From: VRUE01 sp963695835
GTDB lineage: Bacteria; Actinomycetota; Thermoleophilia; Solirubrobacterales; 70-9
NCBI GenBank assembly: GCA_963695835.1
Contig: CAVOHR010000004.1
Span: forward strand, 434,001-498,000
Direction of reading: 5' to 3'
Length of the DNA stretch: 64,000 nt
Shown: piece after piece, positions 30,932 through 40,111 of the stretch
How positions within the stretch are numbered: position 1 is the stretch's first letter
Layout: each line of letters begins with the position of its first letter
Program-made: the position numbers and the translations under genes
Notes under the pieces: model-generated
Told to the model about the DNA's origin: nothing
The model's input: the letters and a program-made list of their open reading frames with translations, nothing else
Database searches by the model: none

Positions 30932-32046
30932 TTGGCGGCCCTCTCGTTGCGGATCTCGCCGCCGTCGGTGATGCAGGCGGCGGCGACGATGTCGTCCTCG
31001 AAGTCGACCGTGCGCTCGCCCTCCTCGCCGATCAGCAGGCCGAGCAGGTTCTCGAGGTTCTTGGCGTAGAGCTGGGAGGCGGGGACCGGCATCTCGCTCG
31101 CCAGGTTGCGCGGGCCGACCACCTTGACGCCGTTCTCGACCACCGTCTCCCCCGCCCGCGTCAGCTCGCAGTTGCCGCCGGACTCGGCGGCGAGGTCGAC
31201 GATCACCGAGCCCGGCTGCATGCCGCGCACCGCGCCGGCGGTGATCAGCAGCGGCGCCGGGCGGCCGGGGATCGCCGCGGTGGTGACGATCACGTCCTGC
31301 TTGGCGGCGTTCGCGCCGATCGCCTCGACGACCTTGGCGTTCTCCTCGTCGGTCAGCGGGCGCGCGTAGCCGCCCTCGCCTTCGGCGTCGGGGATGAAGT
31401 CGAGTTCGAGCGGGCGGCCGCCGAGCGAGGCGATCTGCTCCCAGGCGGCGCGGCGGATGTCGAAGCCGGTGACGATCGCACCCAGCCGCTTGCCGGTGGC
31501 GACCGCCTGCAGGCCGGCGACGCCGGCGCCGAGCACCAGCACCTTGGCCGGCGGCACGGTGCCGGCGGCGGTGGTCATCATCCCGAAGAAGCGGCCCGAC
31601 TCGCGGGCGGCGAGCAGCATCGCCGCGTAGCCGGCGGCGGCGGCCTGCGAGGAGAGCGCGTCCATCGCCTGGGCGCGGGTCGTCCGCGGGATCGCCTCCA
31701 TCGCGAAGCTGGTGACGCCGGCGGCGGCGAGCGCCCTGTTGGTCTCGGCCGAGGTCCAGGGGGCGAGGTGGCCGATCAGGATCTGATTCGAGCCGAGCCG
31801 GCCGATCTGCTCGGCGCTGGGGGTCGCGACGCGGAGGACGACGTCGGCCCCCCAGGCGACGTCGGGGTCGCCGACCTCGGCCCCGGCCTCCTCGTACTGG
31901 GAGTCGGGATGGCCCGCCGCCTCGCCGGCGCCGGACTCGACGAAGACGTCGACGTGCTCGTTGCGCTTCAGCGATTTGACGACGTCGGGGACGAGCGCGA
32001 CGCGTCGCTCCCCATCGGCGGTCTCTTTCGGCACTCCGATCTTCAT
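30928..32046 (-). CDS. pntAA: NAD(P) transhydrogenase subunit alpha, NAD-binding part
   Basis: The 372-residue domain I protein is related to alanine dehydrogenase: MKIGVPKETADGERRVALVP, the NAD loop VLVLGAGVAGLQAVATGKRL, RRAAWEQIASLGG and the C-terminal DFEDDIVAAACITDGGEIRN. It is the first gene of the pntAA-pntAB-pntB operon. The soluble part alone cannot pump protons. ATG 32046; the next gene upstream (LLM) is 51 bp away in the same orientation and may be co-transcribed. Confidence 0.96.
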   Translation of the reverse strand: MKIGVPKETADGERRVALVPDVVKSLKRNEHVDVFVESGAGEAAGHPDSQYEEAGAEVGDPDVAWGADVVLRVATPSAEQIGRLGSNQILIGHLAPWTSAETNRALAAAGVTSFAMEAIPRTTRAQAMDALSSQAAAAGYAAMLLAARESGRFFGMMTTAAGTVPPAKVLVLGAGVAGLQAVATGKRLGAIVTGFDIRRAAWEQIASLGGRPLELDFIPDAEGEGGYARPLTDEENAKVVEAIGANAAKQDVIVTTAAIPGRPAPLLITAGAVRGMQPGSVIVDLAAESGGNCELTRAGETVVENGVKVVGPRNLASEMPVPASQLYAKNLENLLGLLIGEEGERTVDFEDDIVAAACITDGGEIRNERAAK

Positions 32047-32097
32047 ATAGCTGCGGCGGGGGAGCCTATGACAAGCGGCCAGCCGCGCGCGGCCACG

Positions 32098-33141
32098 TCA
32101 GGCGAGTGCGGCGAGGCGGTCGATCGTGTGCAGCTGCTCGCCGCGGTCGACGTGGACCGGGGAGACGATCAGGCGGTCGATGCCGGCGCCGCGGAAGCGC
32201 TCGATCCGCGCCGCCACCTCGGCCTCGGTGCCGACCAGCGAGGTCGCCTCGACGATCTCGTCCGGCATCGCCTCGAAGGCGCCGCCACGGTCGCCGTCCT
32301 GGAAGCGGCGCTGGACCTCGTCGGCGACCTCGCCGAAGCCGAAGCGGTGGGCAAGGTCGACGTAGAAGTTCGTCTTGCGGCTGCCCATGCCGCCGAAGTA
32401 GAGGACGAGGCCGGCCTTGACGACGCTCTTCGCCGCCTCCAGGTCGCCGTCGATCGCCACCTGCAGCGAGGGCGAGACCTCGAGGTCGGAGCGCCGCCGC
32501 CCGCCCTTCGCGAAGCCGGCCTCCAGGTGCTCGCCCCAGGTCCGCGCGAAGGCGTCAACCGAGAAGAAGATCGGGATCCAGCCGTCGCAGATCTCCGCCG
32601 CCAGCTCGACCGATTTGCGGCCGATCGCACCGACGAAGACCGGGATCTCGTTGCGCAGCGGGTGGAAGTTGAGCTTCAGCGCCTTGCCCTCGCCGCCGGA
32701 CAGCGGCAGCTTGTAGTGCTCGCCGTCGTGCTCGACCGGCCCCTCGCGGGCGACGATCTCCCGCACCACTTCGATGTACTCGCGGGTGCGCCCCCAGGGC
32801 TTCGCGTAGGGGACCCCGTACCAGCCTTCGGAGACCTGCGGGCCGGACGGCCCGAAGCCGAACAGGAAGCGGCCGCCGGAGAGCTTGTCGATCGTCGCGC
32901 CGGCCATCGCCGCGGCGGCGGGCGGGCGCGCCGGCACCTGCATGATCGCCGCGCCGAGCTTGATCGTCGTCGTCTGCGGGGCGAGCCAGGCGAGGACGCT
33001 GACCGCGTCGGAGCCGTAGGACTCGGCCACCCAGACCGACTCGAAGCCGGCCCGCTCGGCCGCCCCGACGACCTCGACGGCGTCCTCGCCGGCCGGGCCG
33101 ATGCCCCAGTAGCCGAGGTTGAGTCCGAGCTTCAGAGCCAT
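32098..33141 (-). CDS. F420-dependent LLM-class oxidoreductase
   Basis: The 347-residue TIM-barrel protein of the luciferase-like family shows MALKLGLNLGYWG, AERAGFESVWVAESYGSDA, TIKLGAAIMQVPARPP, the loop LSGGRFLFGFGPSGPQVSEGW and SPVHVDRGEQ. These features match actinobacterial enzymes using the deazaflavin F420; the substrate cannot be deduced. It diverges from the P-type ATPase gene, with 29 bp between the start codons. Confidence 0.9.
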   Translation of the reverse strand: MALKLGLNLGYWGIGPAGEDAVEVVGAAERAGFESVWVAESYGSDAVSVLAWLAPQTTTIKLGAAIMQVPARPPAAAAMAGATIDKLSGGRFLFGFGPSGPQVSEGWYGVPYAKPWGRTREYIEVVREIVAREGPVEHDGEHYKLPLSGGEGKALKLNFHPLRNEIPVFVGAIGRKSVELAAEICDGWIPIFFSVDAFARTWGEHLEAGFAKGGRRRSDLEVSPSLQVAIDGDLEAAKSVVKAGLVLYFGGMGSRKTNFYVDLAHRFGFGEVADEVQRRFQDGDRGGAFEAMPDEIVEATSLVGTEAEVAARIERFRGAGIDRLIVSPVHVDRGEQLHTIDRLAALA

Positions 33142-33170
33142 CCGCCGGGAACCCTATTGAATGTGCACCG

Positions 33171-35537
33171 ATGAGCGACCAGGGACTGACCAGCGCCGAG
33201 GCGGCGCGGCGGCTGCGCGAGCTCGGCGCGCCGGCCGAGACCTCCTCGCGCTCGGTCTCCAGCATCGTCGCCGGCAACGTCTTCACGCTGTTCAACGCGA
33301 TCATCGGCGTCTTCTTCGTGCTGATCCTCTCGCTGGGGCTGATCGCCGACGCCGTCTTCGGCCTGATCGCGATCGTCAACTCCTACATCGGCATCCGCCA
33401 GGAGCTGAAGGCGAAGCGGACGCTGGACGAGCTGGCGGTGCTGGTCGCCCCCCACGCCCGGGTGCTGCGCGACGGCGCCGAGGCCGGCCTGCTGGCGGCG
33501 GAGATCGTCCCCGGCGACGTGGTCGCGGTCGGGCCCGGCGACCAGCTCGTCGCCGACGGCGAGGTGCTCGCCAGCCGCGGCATGACGCTCGACGAGTCGA
33601 TGCTGACCGGCGAGGCCGACGGGGTGCGCAAGGGCGCCGGCGAGCGGGCGCTGTCGGGCTCCTTCTGCATCGCCGGCTCGGGCCGCTACCGGGTCGACGC
33701 GGTGCGCGAGGAGAGCTACGCCGGCCGCCTCGCCGGCGAGGCGAGAGCCTTCCGCCACCCGCCCTCGCCGCTGCAGGGCGAGGTCAACCGGGTGATCGTC
33801 GCCTGCACCTGGGCGATGGTCCCGCTCGCGGTCCTCCTCCTGCTGACCTTCCAGCTGCGCGGCACCGCGCTGATCGAGGCGGCGCAGACGGCGACCGCCG
33901 GCCTGGTGACGCTGATCCCCGAGGGGCTGGTGCTGCTGATGAGCGTCACCTTCGCGGTGGCGGCGGTGCGGCTGGCCCGCAAGAACACGCTGGTGCAGCA
34001 GATGAGCGCGACCGAGAGCCTCGCCGCGGTCGACACGATCTGCGTCGACAAGACCGGCACGCTGACCGACGGGCGGCTGCGGCTGCTCGGGATCGAGGTC
34101 GCCGAGGGGGTCGACGCCGGGGAGGCGGGGGCCGCGCTGGGGCGCTTCGCGGCGAGCGCCGGCGACCGCAACCGCACGCTGGAGACGGTCGCCGAGGCCC
34201 TCCCGGCGCAGCCGGCGCGGGTCGGCGGCGAAGTCCCCTTCTCCTCGCAGTGGAAGTGGAGTGGGCTGCGCCTGGACGGGACCAGCTACGTGCTCGGCGC
34301 GCCCGACATCCTCGGCGCCGCCGGGGCCCTCCAGCTGCCGCCGGGCCTGGCCCGCAAGCTGGCCGAGGAGACGGCGGCGGGGCGGCGCGTCGTCGCCTTC
34401 GGCAGCTCGGTCGAGGCGCTGCCCGACGACCCGGCACACACCCCGCCGCCCCGCCTCGTCCCGATCGCGCTGGTCGTGCTCGAGGAGACGCTGCGGCCCG
34501 ACGCGGCGGAGACGATCGCCACCATGCGCGCACAGCAGGTAGACCTGAAGCTGATCTCCGGCGACGCGCGGGCGACGGTGACCGCGGTCGCCTACGCGGT
34601 CGGGGTGCCGCAGGACGCCGGCGTGATCGAGGGCCCCGAACTGCCCGACGATCCCGCGGGCCTCGCCGCGGCGGCGCAGCGCAACACGATCTTCTGCCGG
34701 ATCGCCCCCGAGCAGAAGAAGGCGCTGGTGGCGGCGCTGAGCTCGGCGGGCCGCTACACGGCGATGATCGGCGACGGGGTCAACGACGTGCCGGCGCTGA
34801 AGCAGGCGCGGCTGGCGGTGGCGATGGGCTCGGGCACGCAGGTGACCAAGGGGGTCGCCGACGTGATCCTGCTGAAGGACGAGTTCGCGCGGCTGCCGCA
34901 GGCGGTCGCCGAGGGGCGGCGGATCGCCCGCAACATCCACCGCCTCGGCCGCCTCTACCTGACCAAGTCCGTCTACGCGGCGGCGCTGATCCTGCTCGTC
35001 GCGGTGCCCGGATTCGCCTTTCCCTTCCTCCCCCGCCACCTCACCCTGGCCGTCTTCCTGACGATCGGCATCCCGTCGTTCGTGCTCGCCCTGGCGCCCT
35101 CGGACGGCCCGCTCTACCGCGGCCGCCTGCTGCGCGCCCTGGCCGCCTTCGCGGTGCCGGCCGGGCTGGCGACGGCGCTCGGCTCGATCCTCAGCTTCTT
35201 CCTCGTCGACACCGTCTTCGGCGGCACCCTGGAAGCGGGGCGGACGGCGGCGACGACGACGCTGATCGTCCTCGGCCTCGCCTTCGTGCTGCTGCTGGAG
35301 CGCGGCCCGGGCCGCGAGCACATCGCGATCCAGAGCTACATGCTGGCGATGGTCGCCGGCCTCGGCGCCCTCTTCGCGCTGATCCTCGCCGCCGCCCCGA
35401 TCCGCGGCTTCTTCGAAATCGCCCTGCTCAGCTCGGTCCAGTGGTTCCTGGCGCTGCTCTGCGCCGCGGTCGGCCTGATCGTCGCCAGCGCGCTGTGGCG
35501 GGTGCCGGCTATAGAACGCCTCGAAGCCGTCGACTGA
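33171..35537 (+). CDS. P-type cation ATPase, CtpE-like
   Basis: The 788-residue membrane pump has the actuator motif SMLTGEAD, PEGLVLLMSV in M4, the phosphorylation site VDKTGTLTDG (Asp), KLISGDARATV, GDGVNDVPALKQA and about ten helices. No N-terminal heavy-metal domain is present. The PEGL and C-terminal six-helix pattern resemble mycobacterial CtpE, which is linked to calcium uptake and envelope integrity; ion specificity is inference. ATG 33171 lacks a ribosome site and lies close to a divergent promoter region, so leaderless translation is possible. Confidence 0.92.
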   Translation: MSDQGLTSAEAARRLRELGAPAETSSRSVSSIVAGNVFTLFNAIIGVFFVLILSLGLIADAVFGLIAIVNSYIGIRQELKAKRTLDELAVLVAPHARVLRDGAEAGLLAAEIVPGDVVAVGPGDQLVADGEVLASRGMTLDESMLTGEADGVRKGAGERALSGSFCIAGSGRYRVDAVREESYAGRLAGEARAFRHPPSPLQGEVNRVIVACTWAMVPLAVLLLLTFQLRGTALIEAAQTATAGLVTLIPEGLVLLMSVTFAVAAVRLARKNTLVQQMSATESLAAVDTICVDKTGTLTDGRLRLLGIEVAEGVDAGEAGAALGRFAASAGDRNRTLETVAEALPAQPARVGGEVPFSSQWKWSGLRLDGTSYVLGAPDILGAAGALQLPPGLARKLAEETAAGRRVVAFGSSVEALPDDPAHTPPPRLVPIALVVLEETLRPDAAETIATMRAQQVDLKLISGDARATVTAVAYAVGVPQDAGVIEGPELPDDPAGLAAAAQRNTIFCRIAPEQKKALVAALSSAGRYTAMIGDGVNDVPALKQARLAVAMGSGTQVTKGVADVILLKDEFARLPQAVAEGRRIARNIHRLGRLYLTKSVYAAALILLVAVPGFAFPFLPRHLTLAVFLTIGIPSFVLALAPSDGPLYRGRLLRALAAFAVPAGLATALGSILSFFLVDTVFGGTLEAGRTAATTTLIVLGLAFVLLLERGPGREHIAIQSYMLAMVAGLGALFALILAAAPIRGFFEIALLSSVQWFLALLCAAVGLIVASALWRVPAIERLEAVD

Positions 35538-35700
35538 TTATGAGTGGCTCGCGGAAGCTTTTTCCCACCCACAGGGGGGACAATGCTTCAATTGGGAGTC
35601 CTGGGCAGATTGGGGCGCGGCCGGCGTTGCTGGTCGGTGGTTCGGCGGGCGCATCGGCGGCCGAGCGCACCCGACGCCGATTCGGACGGCCTGGGTGCGG

Positions 35701-36150
35701 CTATGCCGGCGCCAGAACGAACTGGGTGACGATCAGGTTGGCGGCGAGGCGCGGCGCGGCGCCCTCGCGGCGGCGCTCCATCCGCACCTCGATCACGACC
35801 GTGCTCTTGCCGGCGTGCAGCGCCTCGCCGACGGCGACGATCTCGTCGCCGTCGATGCCGGCGGCGAAGACGTTCAGCTTCAGCTCGATCGTCGTGAAGT
35901 TGTGGCCCGGCGGGATCGCCCGGAAGCTGGACCAGGCGGCGACGGTGTCGCCGAGCGCCGTCCAGACGCCGCCGTGGACGAAGCCGCCCGGATGCAGGTG
36001 GCGCTCGTCGACGACGATCCGGCCGCGCGAGTGCGTGTCCTCGATCTCCAGCGGCTCGATCCCGAGGTCGCCGGGGAAGCTGCCGGGGAGGAAGCTGCGC
36101 ACGGACTCCGGCGTGATCAGCGAGCTGGGGTGAGGGGGAGCGTCGGCCAT
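35701..36150 (-). CDS. PaaI-type hotdog thioesterase
   Basis: The 149-residue single hotdog domain has the family signature HLHPGGFVHGGVWTALGDTV, then IPPGHNFTTIELKLNVFAA and KSTVVIEVRM. PaaI-type enzymes hydrolyse acyl- or aryl-CoA esters. It lies 12 bases after the crotonase gene on the same strand, so the crotonase and thioesterase form an operon. The 163 bases between it and the convergent ctpE-like gene contain no recognised feature. Confidence 0.9.
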   Translation of the reverse strand: MADAPPHPSSLITPESVRSFLPGSFPGDLGIEPLEIEDTHSRGRIVVDERHLHPGGFVHGGVWTALGDTVAAWSSFRAIPPGHNFTTIELKLNVFAAGIDGDEIVAVGEALHAGKSTVVIEVRMERRREGAAPRLAANLIVTQFVLAPA

Positions 36151-36162
36151 CGCGGCCGGACC

Positions 36163-37125
36163 CTACTCGACGCCGGAACCGCCGAGCCCGAAATCGCCGA
36201 AGGGCTCGTCGCGCTCGCGGACGGCCTGCTTGAAGCCCGCCTCGGCGGCGCGGCGGACGAAGTCGTGACCCTCCTCGGTGTGGCGGGCGACGCCGTCGAA
36301 GAAGGTGCCGAGCAGCTGGGTCTGGTGCAGGCCCTGGGCGTAGAGCGACTGGTTGACCAGCATCTTCATCATCACCAGCTGGTTGATCGGCAGCCGCGCC
36401 ACCCGCTCGACGAGGCGCTCGAAGCGCTCGTCGAGCTCGGCCGGCGGCGCCGCCTCGGTCGCCAGCCCCCACTCGACCGCCTGCTCGCCGCTCAGCGAGT
36501 CGCCGGTCAGCAGCAGCCGCTTGGCCCGCATCGGCCCGACCCGGCTCGCCCACAGCGCCGTCGTCGGCGAGCCCCAGACGCGGGCCGGGGGGTAGCCGAT
36601 CTTCGCGTCGGCGGCGACCACCAGCAGGTCGGAGCAGAGCGCCATGTCGGTGCCGCCGGCGACGCAGTAGCCGTGGACCTTGCAGATCACCGGCTTCTCG
36701 GAGTGGAAGAGGCTCATGAAGCCGCGCACGTTGCGCCACATGAACTGGAAGTCGGTGACCGGGTCCCAGTTCGAGTCGGGCGCGTGGTTGGCGGCGATCG
36801 TCGCCGGGTCGACGGGCGAGCCGGGCGGTGGTGGGGCGAGCGGCGAGCCGGGCGGCGGCTCGGCGCCGGATCCGCCCGGCCCACCCTCGCCGAGGCCGCT
36901 CATCTCGCCCTCGGCCGAGGCGACCAGGTCGTAACCGCCGCAGAAGCCGCTGCCGGCGCCGGCCAGCGCGATGACGTGGACGGCCGGGTCGAGGTTGGCC
37001 CGCTCGACGCAGGCGGCGATCTCGGCCGGCATCCGCGGCACGATCCCGTTCCCCCGCTCCGGCCGGTTCAGGGTGATGCGGGCGACCCGGCCGCCGGTCT
37101 CGTAGATGAGGGTCGCCAGGTCCAT
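36163..37125 (-). CDS. Crotonase/enoyl-CoA hydratase-family protein with Pro/Gly insert
   Basis: The 320-residue crotonase shows ARITLNRPERGNGIVPRM, the oxyanion-hole segment GAGSGFCGGYDLVASAE and GYCVAGGTDMALCSDLLVVA. A low-complexity insertion (GEGGPGGSGAEPPPGSPLAP and on, residues about 78-105) interrupts the loop after the first oxyanion strand, where the usual family is shorter. C-terminal residues include LPINQLVMMKMLVNQ. The specific CoA substrate is not evident. Transcribed with the thioesterase gene. Confidence 0.9.
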   Translation of the reverse strand: MDLATLIYETGGRVARITLNRPERGNGIVPRMPAEIAACVERANLDPAVHVIALAGAGSGFCGGYDLVASAEGEMSGLGEGGPGGSGAEPPPGSPLAPPPPGSPVDPATIAANHAPDSNWDPVTDFQFMWRNVRGFMSLFHSEKPVICKVHGYCVAGGTDMALCSDLLVVAADAKIGYPPARVWGSPTTALWASRVGPMRAKRLLLTGDSLSGEQAVEWGLATEAAPPAELDERFERLVERVARLPINQLVMMKMLVNQSLYAQGLHQTQLLGTFFDGVARHTEEGHDFVRRAAEAGFKQAVRERDEPFGDFGLGGSGVE

Positions 37126-37143
37126 CGCAGCGAAATCAGCCGC

Positions 37144-37184
37144 CGGGTCGACTTAACCGGCTATAGCCCGACTAAGTCGACCCG
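37144..37184. terminator. 12-bp stem-loop after the thiolase gene
   Basis: CGGGTCGACTTA (37144-37155) pairs perfectly with TAAGTCGACCCG (37173-37184). It lies just past the thiolase stop and before the crotonase start, and probably ends the thiolase message. Confidence 0.65.
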
Positions 37185-37191
37185 CGAGGCC

Positions 37192-38352
37192 CTAATTCAT
37201 CCGCTCCACGATCATCGCCTTGCCTTGGCCGCCGGCGACGCACATCGTCTCGAGGCCGACCTGGTGGTCGTCGGTCTCCAGCACGTTCAGCAGGGTGCCC
37301 ATGATGCGGGCGCCGGTCATCCCGAAGGGGTGGCCGAGGGCGATCGCGCCGCCGTGGGTGTTGAGCTTCTCCAGCGGGATGTCGCACTCGTCCATGATCG
37401 GGATCACCTGGGCGGCGAAGGCCTCGTTCAGCTCGACCGCGCCGACGTCGTCGATCGTCATCCCGGCCCGCCCCAGCACCTTCTTGATCGCGCCGATCGG
37501 GGCGACGCCCATGTACTCGGGCTGGTTGCCGAAGGTGGCGGCGGTGACGATCCGGGCGCGCGGCGTCAGCCCCAGCTCCTTCGCCTTGGTGTCGCTCATC
37601 AGCAGCACCGCGGCGGCGCCGTCGTTGAGCGGGCAGGAGTTGCCGGCGGTGACCCCACCGCCGCCGAAGGCCTCGGGCAGTTCGGAGAGCTTCTCCAGGG
37701 TCGAGGAGGCGCGGGGGCCGTCGTCCTTGGCGACCTCGGTGCCGTCGGGCAGCTTCACCGGGACGATCTCGCGGTCGAAGAAGCCGTCCCCCTGCGAGCG
37801 CACGGCGAGTTCCTGCGAGCGCTGGGCGAACTTGTCCATCTCGGCGCGGCTGACCTCGTACTTGTTGGCGACGTTGACCGCCGTCAGGCCCATTTCGATG
37901 TAGGCGTCGGGCCGGCCGTCGTTGCCTTTGAGGTTGTCGTTCTGGTCGGCGACGCCGGCCGGCTCGGTGCGCTCGTTGTAGCGGCTGACCCACTCGACCC
38001 CGGCGGCGATGTAGACGTCGCCCTCGCCGGCCTTGATCGCGTTGCCGGCGTGGCGGATCGCGTCGAGGCTCGAGGAGCAGTAGCGGGAGACGGTGACCCC
38101 GTTGACCTCCTGCGGCAGCCTCTCGGAGAGCAGGGCGACGATGCGGCCGATGTTGAAGGCCTGCAGGCCCTGCGGCATGCCGCAGCCGCAGAACAGGTCT
38201 TCGACCTCGGCGGGGTCGACCTCGGGGTTGCGCTCGAGCAGCCGGTCGACCACGTAGGCGCCCATCTCGTCGGGGCGCAGCTGGGCCAGCGAGCCCTTGA
38301 AGGCGCGGCCGATCGGCGTGCGGACGGTATCGACGATTACTGCCTCGGGCAT
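37192..38352 (-). CDS. Acetyl-CoA acetyltransferase (thiolase)
   Basis: The 386-residue thiolase has the nucleophile Cys in VSRYCSSSLDAIRHAGNAI, a His in VELNEAFAAQVIP, THGGAIALGHPFGMTGARI and the second Cys in LETMCVAGGQGKAM. ATG 38352 follows AAGGAGA by 8 bases. It acts in beta-oxidation or in condensation of acetyl-CoA. The downstream crotonase and thioesterase point to fatty acid breakdown. Confidence 0.95.
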   Translation of the reverse strand: MPEAVIVDTVRTPIGRAFKGSLAQLRPDEMGAYVVDRLLERNPEVDPAEVEDLFCGCGMPQGLQAFNIGRIVALLSERLPQEVNGVTVSRYCSSSLDAIRHAGNAIKAGEGDVYIAAGVEWVSRYNERTEPAGVADQNDNLKGNDGRPDAYIEMGLTAVNVANKYEVSRAEMDKFAQRSQELAVRSQGDGFFDREIVPVKLPDGTEVAKDDGPRASSTLEKLSELPEAFGGGGVTAGNSCPLNDGAAAVLLMSDTKAKELGLTPRARIVTAATFGNQPEYMGVAPIGAIKKVLGRAGMTIDDVGAVELNEAFAAQVIPIMDECDIPLEKLNTHGGAIALGHPFGMTGARIMGTLLNVLETDDHQVGLETMCVAGGQGKAMIVERMN

Positions 38353-38442
38353 GCGGAGCTCTCCTTGGGTCTGGGACGCGTCTTGAGGGCCGGAGCGTAA
38401 TTGACGCGACCCCCGGGCGCGGTTCTCGATTAAGTTAGTCCG

Positions 38443-39009
38443 ATGCCGCTGGACGGACTGAGGGCATGGATCGGAGAGGTCGAGCGCAAGCTCGGCATGC
38501 GCACCCGCGTCTTCCTGGTCCTCTCGCTGATCGCGATCGGCGCCGCTGGCGCGGCGATCTACCTGGCGATCGACGCGAACCAGAGCTCGGTCAGCGAGAG
38601 CGACGTGCAGGCGCTGCAGCGGGAAATCGAAGCGCGGGCCGGCGGCGCCGAGCTCGCCCAGGTCGAAGCGGAAGTGAGCGCGCTGAAGGCCGAACTCGAA
38701 GAGCTGCAGGGCACGGGCGGCTCCGGACAGGGCGGCGGCGGGTCGGGTGGAAGCGGCTCGGGCAGTGGCGGATCCGGGTCGAGCGGCTCGGGCTCCGGCG
38801 GCGCGAGCGGATCCGGCGGCGCGAGCGGATCCGGCGGCGGCCACGCGGATGGCTCGGGGTCGAGCGGGTCGGGCACGGGCGGCGGCTCCAGCGGCTCGGG
38901 CGAAAGCACCGGCGCCGTCCCCGATACGAGCGGCAACGGCGCCGCCGCCCGGCTCGGGGAACTGCTGCAGGAAGCCAAGGAAGAATCCGAAAAGGCGGAA
39001 GGCAAGTAG
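38443..39009 (+). CDS. Membrane protein with coiled coil and Gly/Ser repeat
   Basis: The 188-residue protein has one membrane helix (VFLVLSLIAIGAAGAAIYLA, about residues 24-43), a coiled coil (ESDVQALQREIEARA ... VSALKAELEELQG), about 75 residues of almost pure Gly and Ser, and a second short charged helix (LGELLQEAKEESEKAEGK). The Gly/Ser run comes from short DNA repeats (GGATCCGGCGGCGCGAGC units). It is probably extracytoplasmic and flexible. No family recognised. Confidence 0.75.
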   Translation: MPLDGLRAWIGEVERKLGMRTRVFLVLSLIAIGAAGAAIYLAIDANQSSVSESDVQALQREIEARAGGAELAQVEAEVSALKAELEELQGTGGSGQGGGGSGGSGSGSGGSGSSGSGSGGASGSGGASGSGGGHADGSGSSGSGTGGGSSGSGESTGAVPDTSGNGAAARLGELLQEAKEESEKAEGK

Positions 39010-39130
39010 CGAGATAGTGCGGAACGGCACGATATCTCCCCGCATCGTCCCCCGTCTCCGTTACATTCGCCCGCAATCCACCTCGCGTGCAGCGCGAGCC
39101 TTGCCGGAAGCGGCAACGAAAGGAGACCCA

Positions 39131-39277
39131 ATGCCTGAGGGTTACTGCGTCAAAGAGCGCAAGAAGGTCGAGATCAAAGACGCCAAGCAGGTGACGATGA
39201 AGAACGGCCGCCCGGCCATCCAGGGCATCTGCCCTGACTGCGGCACCAAGATCTTCAAGATCGGCAAGCTCTCCTAG
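39131..39277 (+). CDS. DUF5679-type zinc-ribbon protein
   Basis: The 48-residue protein is MPEGYCVKERKKVEIK... GICPDCGTKIFKIG. It has one Cys in GYC and a CPDC pair, typical of DUF5679. The ribosome site AAAGGAG lies 8 bases before the ATG at 39131. Homologues are highly expressed small proteins of unknown role. The stop overlaps the convergent plsC-like gene by four bases. Confidence 0.88.
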   Translation: MPEGYCVKERKKVEIKDAKQVTMKNGRPAIQGICPDCGTKIFKIGKLS

Positions 39278-39918
39278 GCGGCGGTCGGCGCCTGGGAGCG
39301 CTTACGGAACGAGACCGCCGGGGGGACCAGCTCGCGGATCTCCGCCACGAGCCGCGCAGCGATCTCCCCCGGCTCCTCGCCGGGCCGGGCCTGACCGCCG
39401 GCCGGCTCGAAGAAGCGGGCCCGCAGCCGCGGCCGCCGCGGAAAGCCGGTCAGGTCGGCGGTCCCCTCGACCGCCACGCAGACGAGCTTCGCCTCGGGGA
39501 CCTCGAGCGCCAGGCGGCCGACGCCGCTGCGCGCCCGCAGGACCTCGCCGCGTGAGCGGGTGCCTTCGGGGAAGACGCCGATGCAGGCGCCGCCCCGCAG
39601 CTCCTCGATCGCCCGTGCCAGCGCCTGCTTGTCGCCGCTCCCGCGCTCGATCGGGATCTGCCCCATGCCGTTCAGCACCGGGCTCAGTCCCTTCACGTCC
39701 CACAGCGCCGATTTGGCCAGCGCCCTGATCTGACGCCGCCGGAGCGCGGCGACGCCGACGGCGATCGGGTCCCAGTGGCTGTCGTGGTTGGCGACGACCA
39801 GGGCCGGCCCGCTCGCCGGCAGGGCGTCCAGCCCCTCGACCTCGAGCCTCCCCCACGCCGCGACCACAGGCCGGCAGACGGTCATCGCGACGCGATACAT
39901 GCGGCTCGGCTCCTTCAA
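39274..39918 (-). CDS. 1-acyl-glycerol-3-phosphate acyltransferase (PlsC-like)
   Basis: The 214-residue acyltransferase has the HX4D motif in VVANHDSHWDPIAVG, QIPIERG and VFPEGTRSRGEV, followed by the family C-terminal strand. It transfers acyl groups to lysophosphatidate or a similar lipid at the membrane. It is a single gene; ATG 39918. Confidence 0.92.
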   Translation of the reverse strand: MKEPSRMYRVAMTVCRPVVAAWGRLEVEGLDALPASGPALVVANHDSHWDPIAVGVAALRRRQIRALAKSALWDVKGLSPVLNGMGQIPIERGSGDKQALARAIEELRGGACIGVFPEGTRSRGEVLRARSGVGRLALEVPEAKLVCVAVEGTADLTGFPRRPRLRARFFEPAGGQARPGEEPGEIAARLVAEIRELVPPAVSFRKRSQAPTAA

Positions 39919-40111
39919 GGGTGGTGAGTTCTACCCGACCGGCGGCGGTCGCCCTCGACACAGGTTCTATCCGTGACCAAACTCACGCAGCCGGGCGTGC
40001 CCTGGCTCGAAGGTAGGCGCAGGGATGGGCGGCGGGCCGGCCCCGCCAGACGCACGGCGTTCCAGGATCCGAGAAGGCTCGTGGCAAACCCGACGAACTA
40101 AAGTGTCAGTC

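Noticed and set aside
33132..35321. A very long open frame opposite the ctpE-like ATPase gene
   Set aside because: It is an antisense shadow produced by GC-rich third positions; its product is a low-complexity Arg/Asp/Gly/His polymer without any fold.
38747..39009. A repeat array in the Gly/Ser-coding segment as a possible CRISPR
   Set aside because: The units are short, in frame and coding, without unique spacers. No CRISPR or cas gene was seen anywhere in the window.
37192..39045. An extended thiolase reading frame starting far upstream at 39045
   Set aside because: The extension is Ala/Arg-rich, antisense to the Gly/Ser membrane protein, and the ATG at 38352 has a good ribosome site and the family N-terminus.
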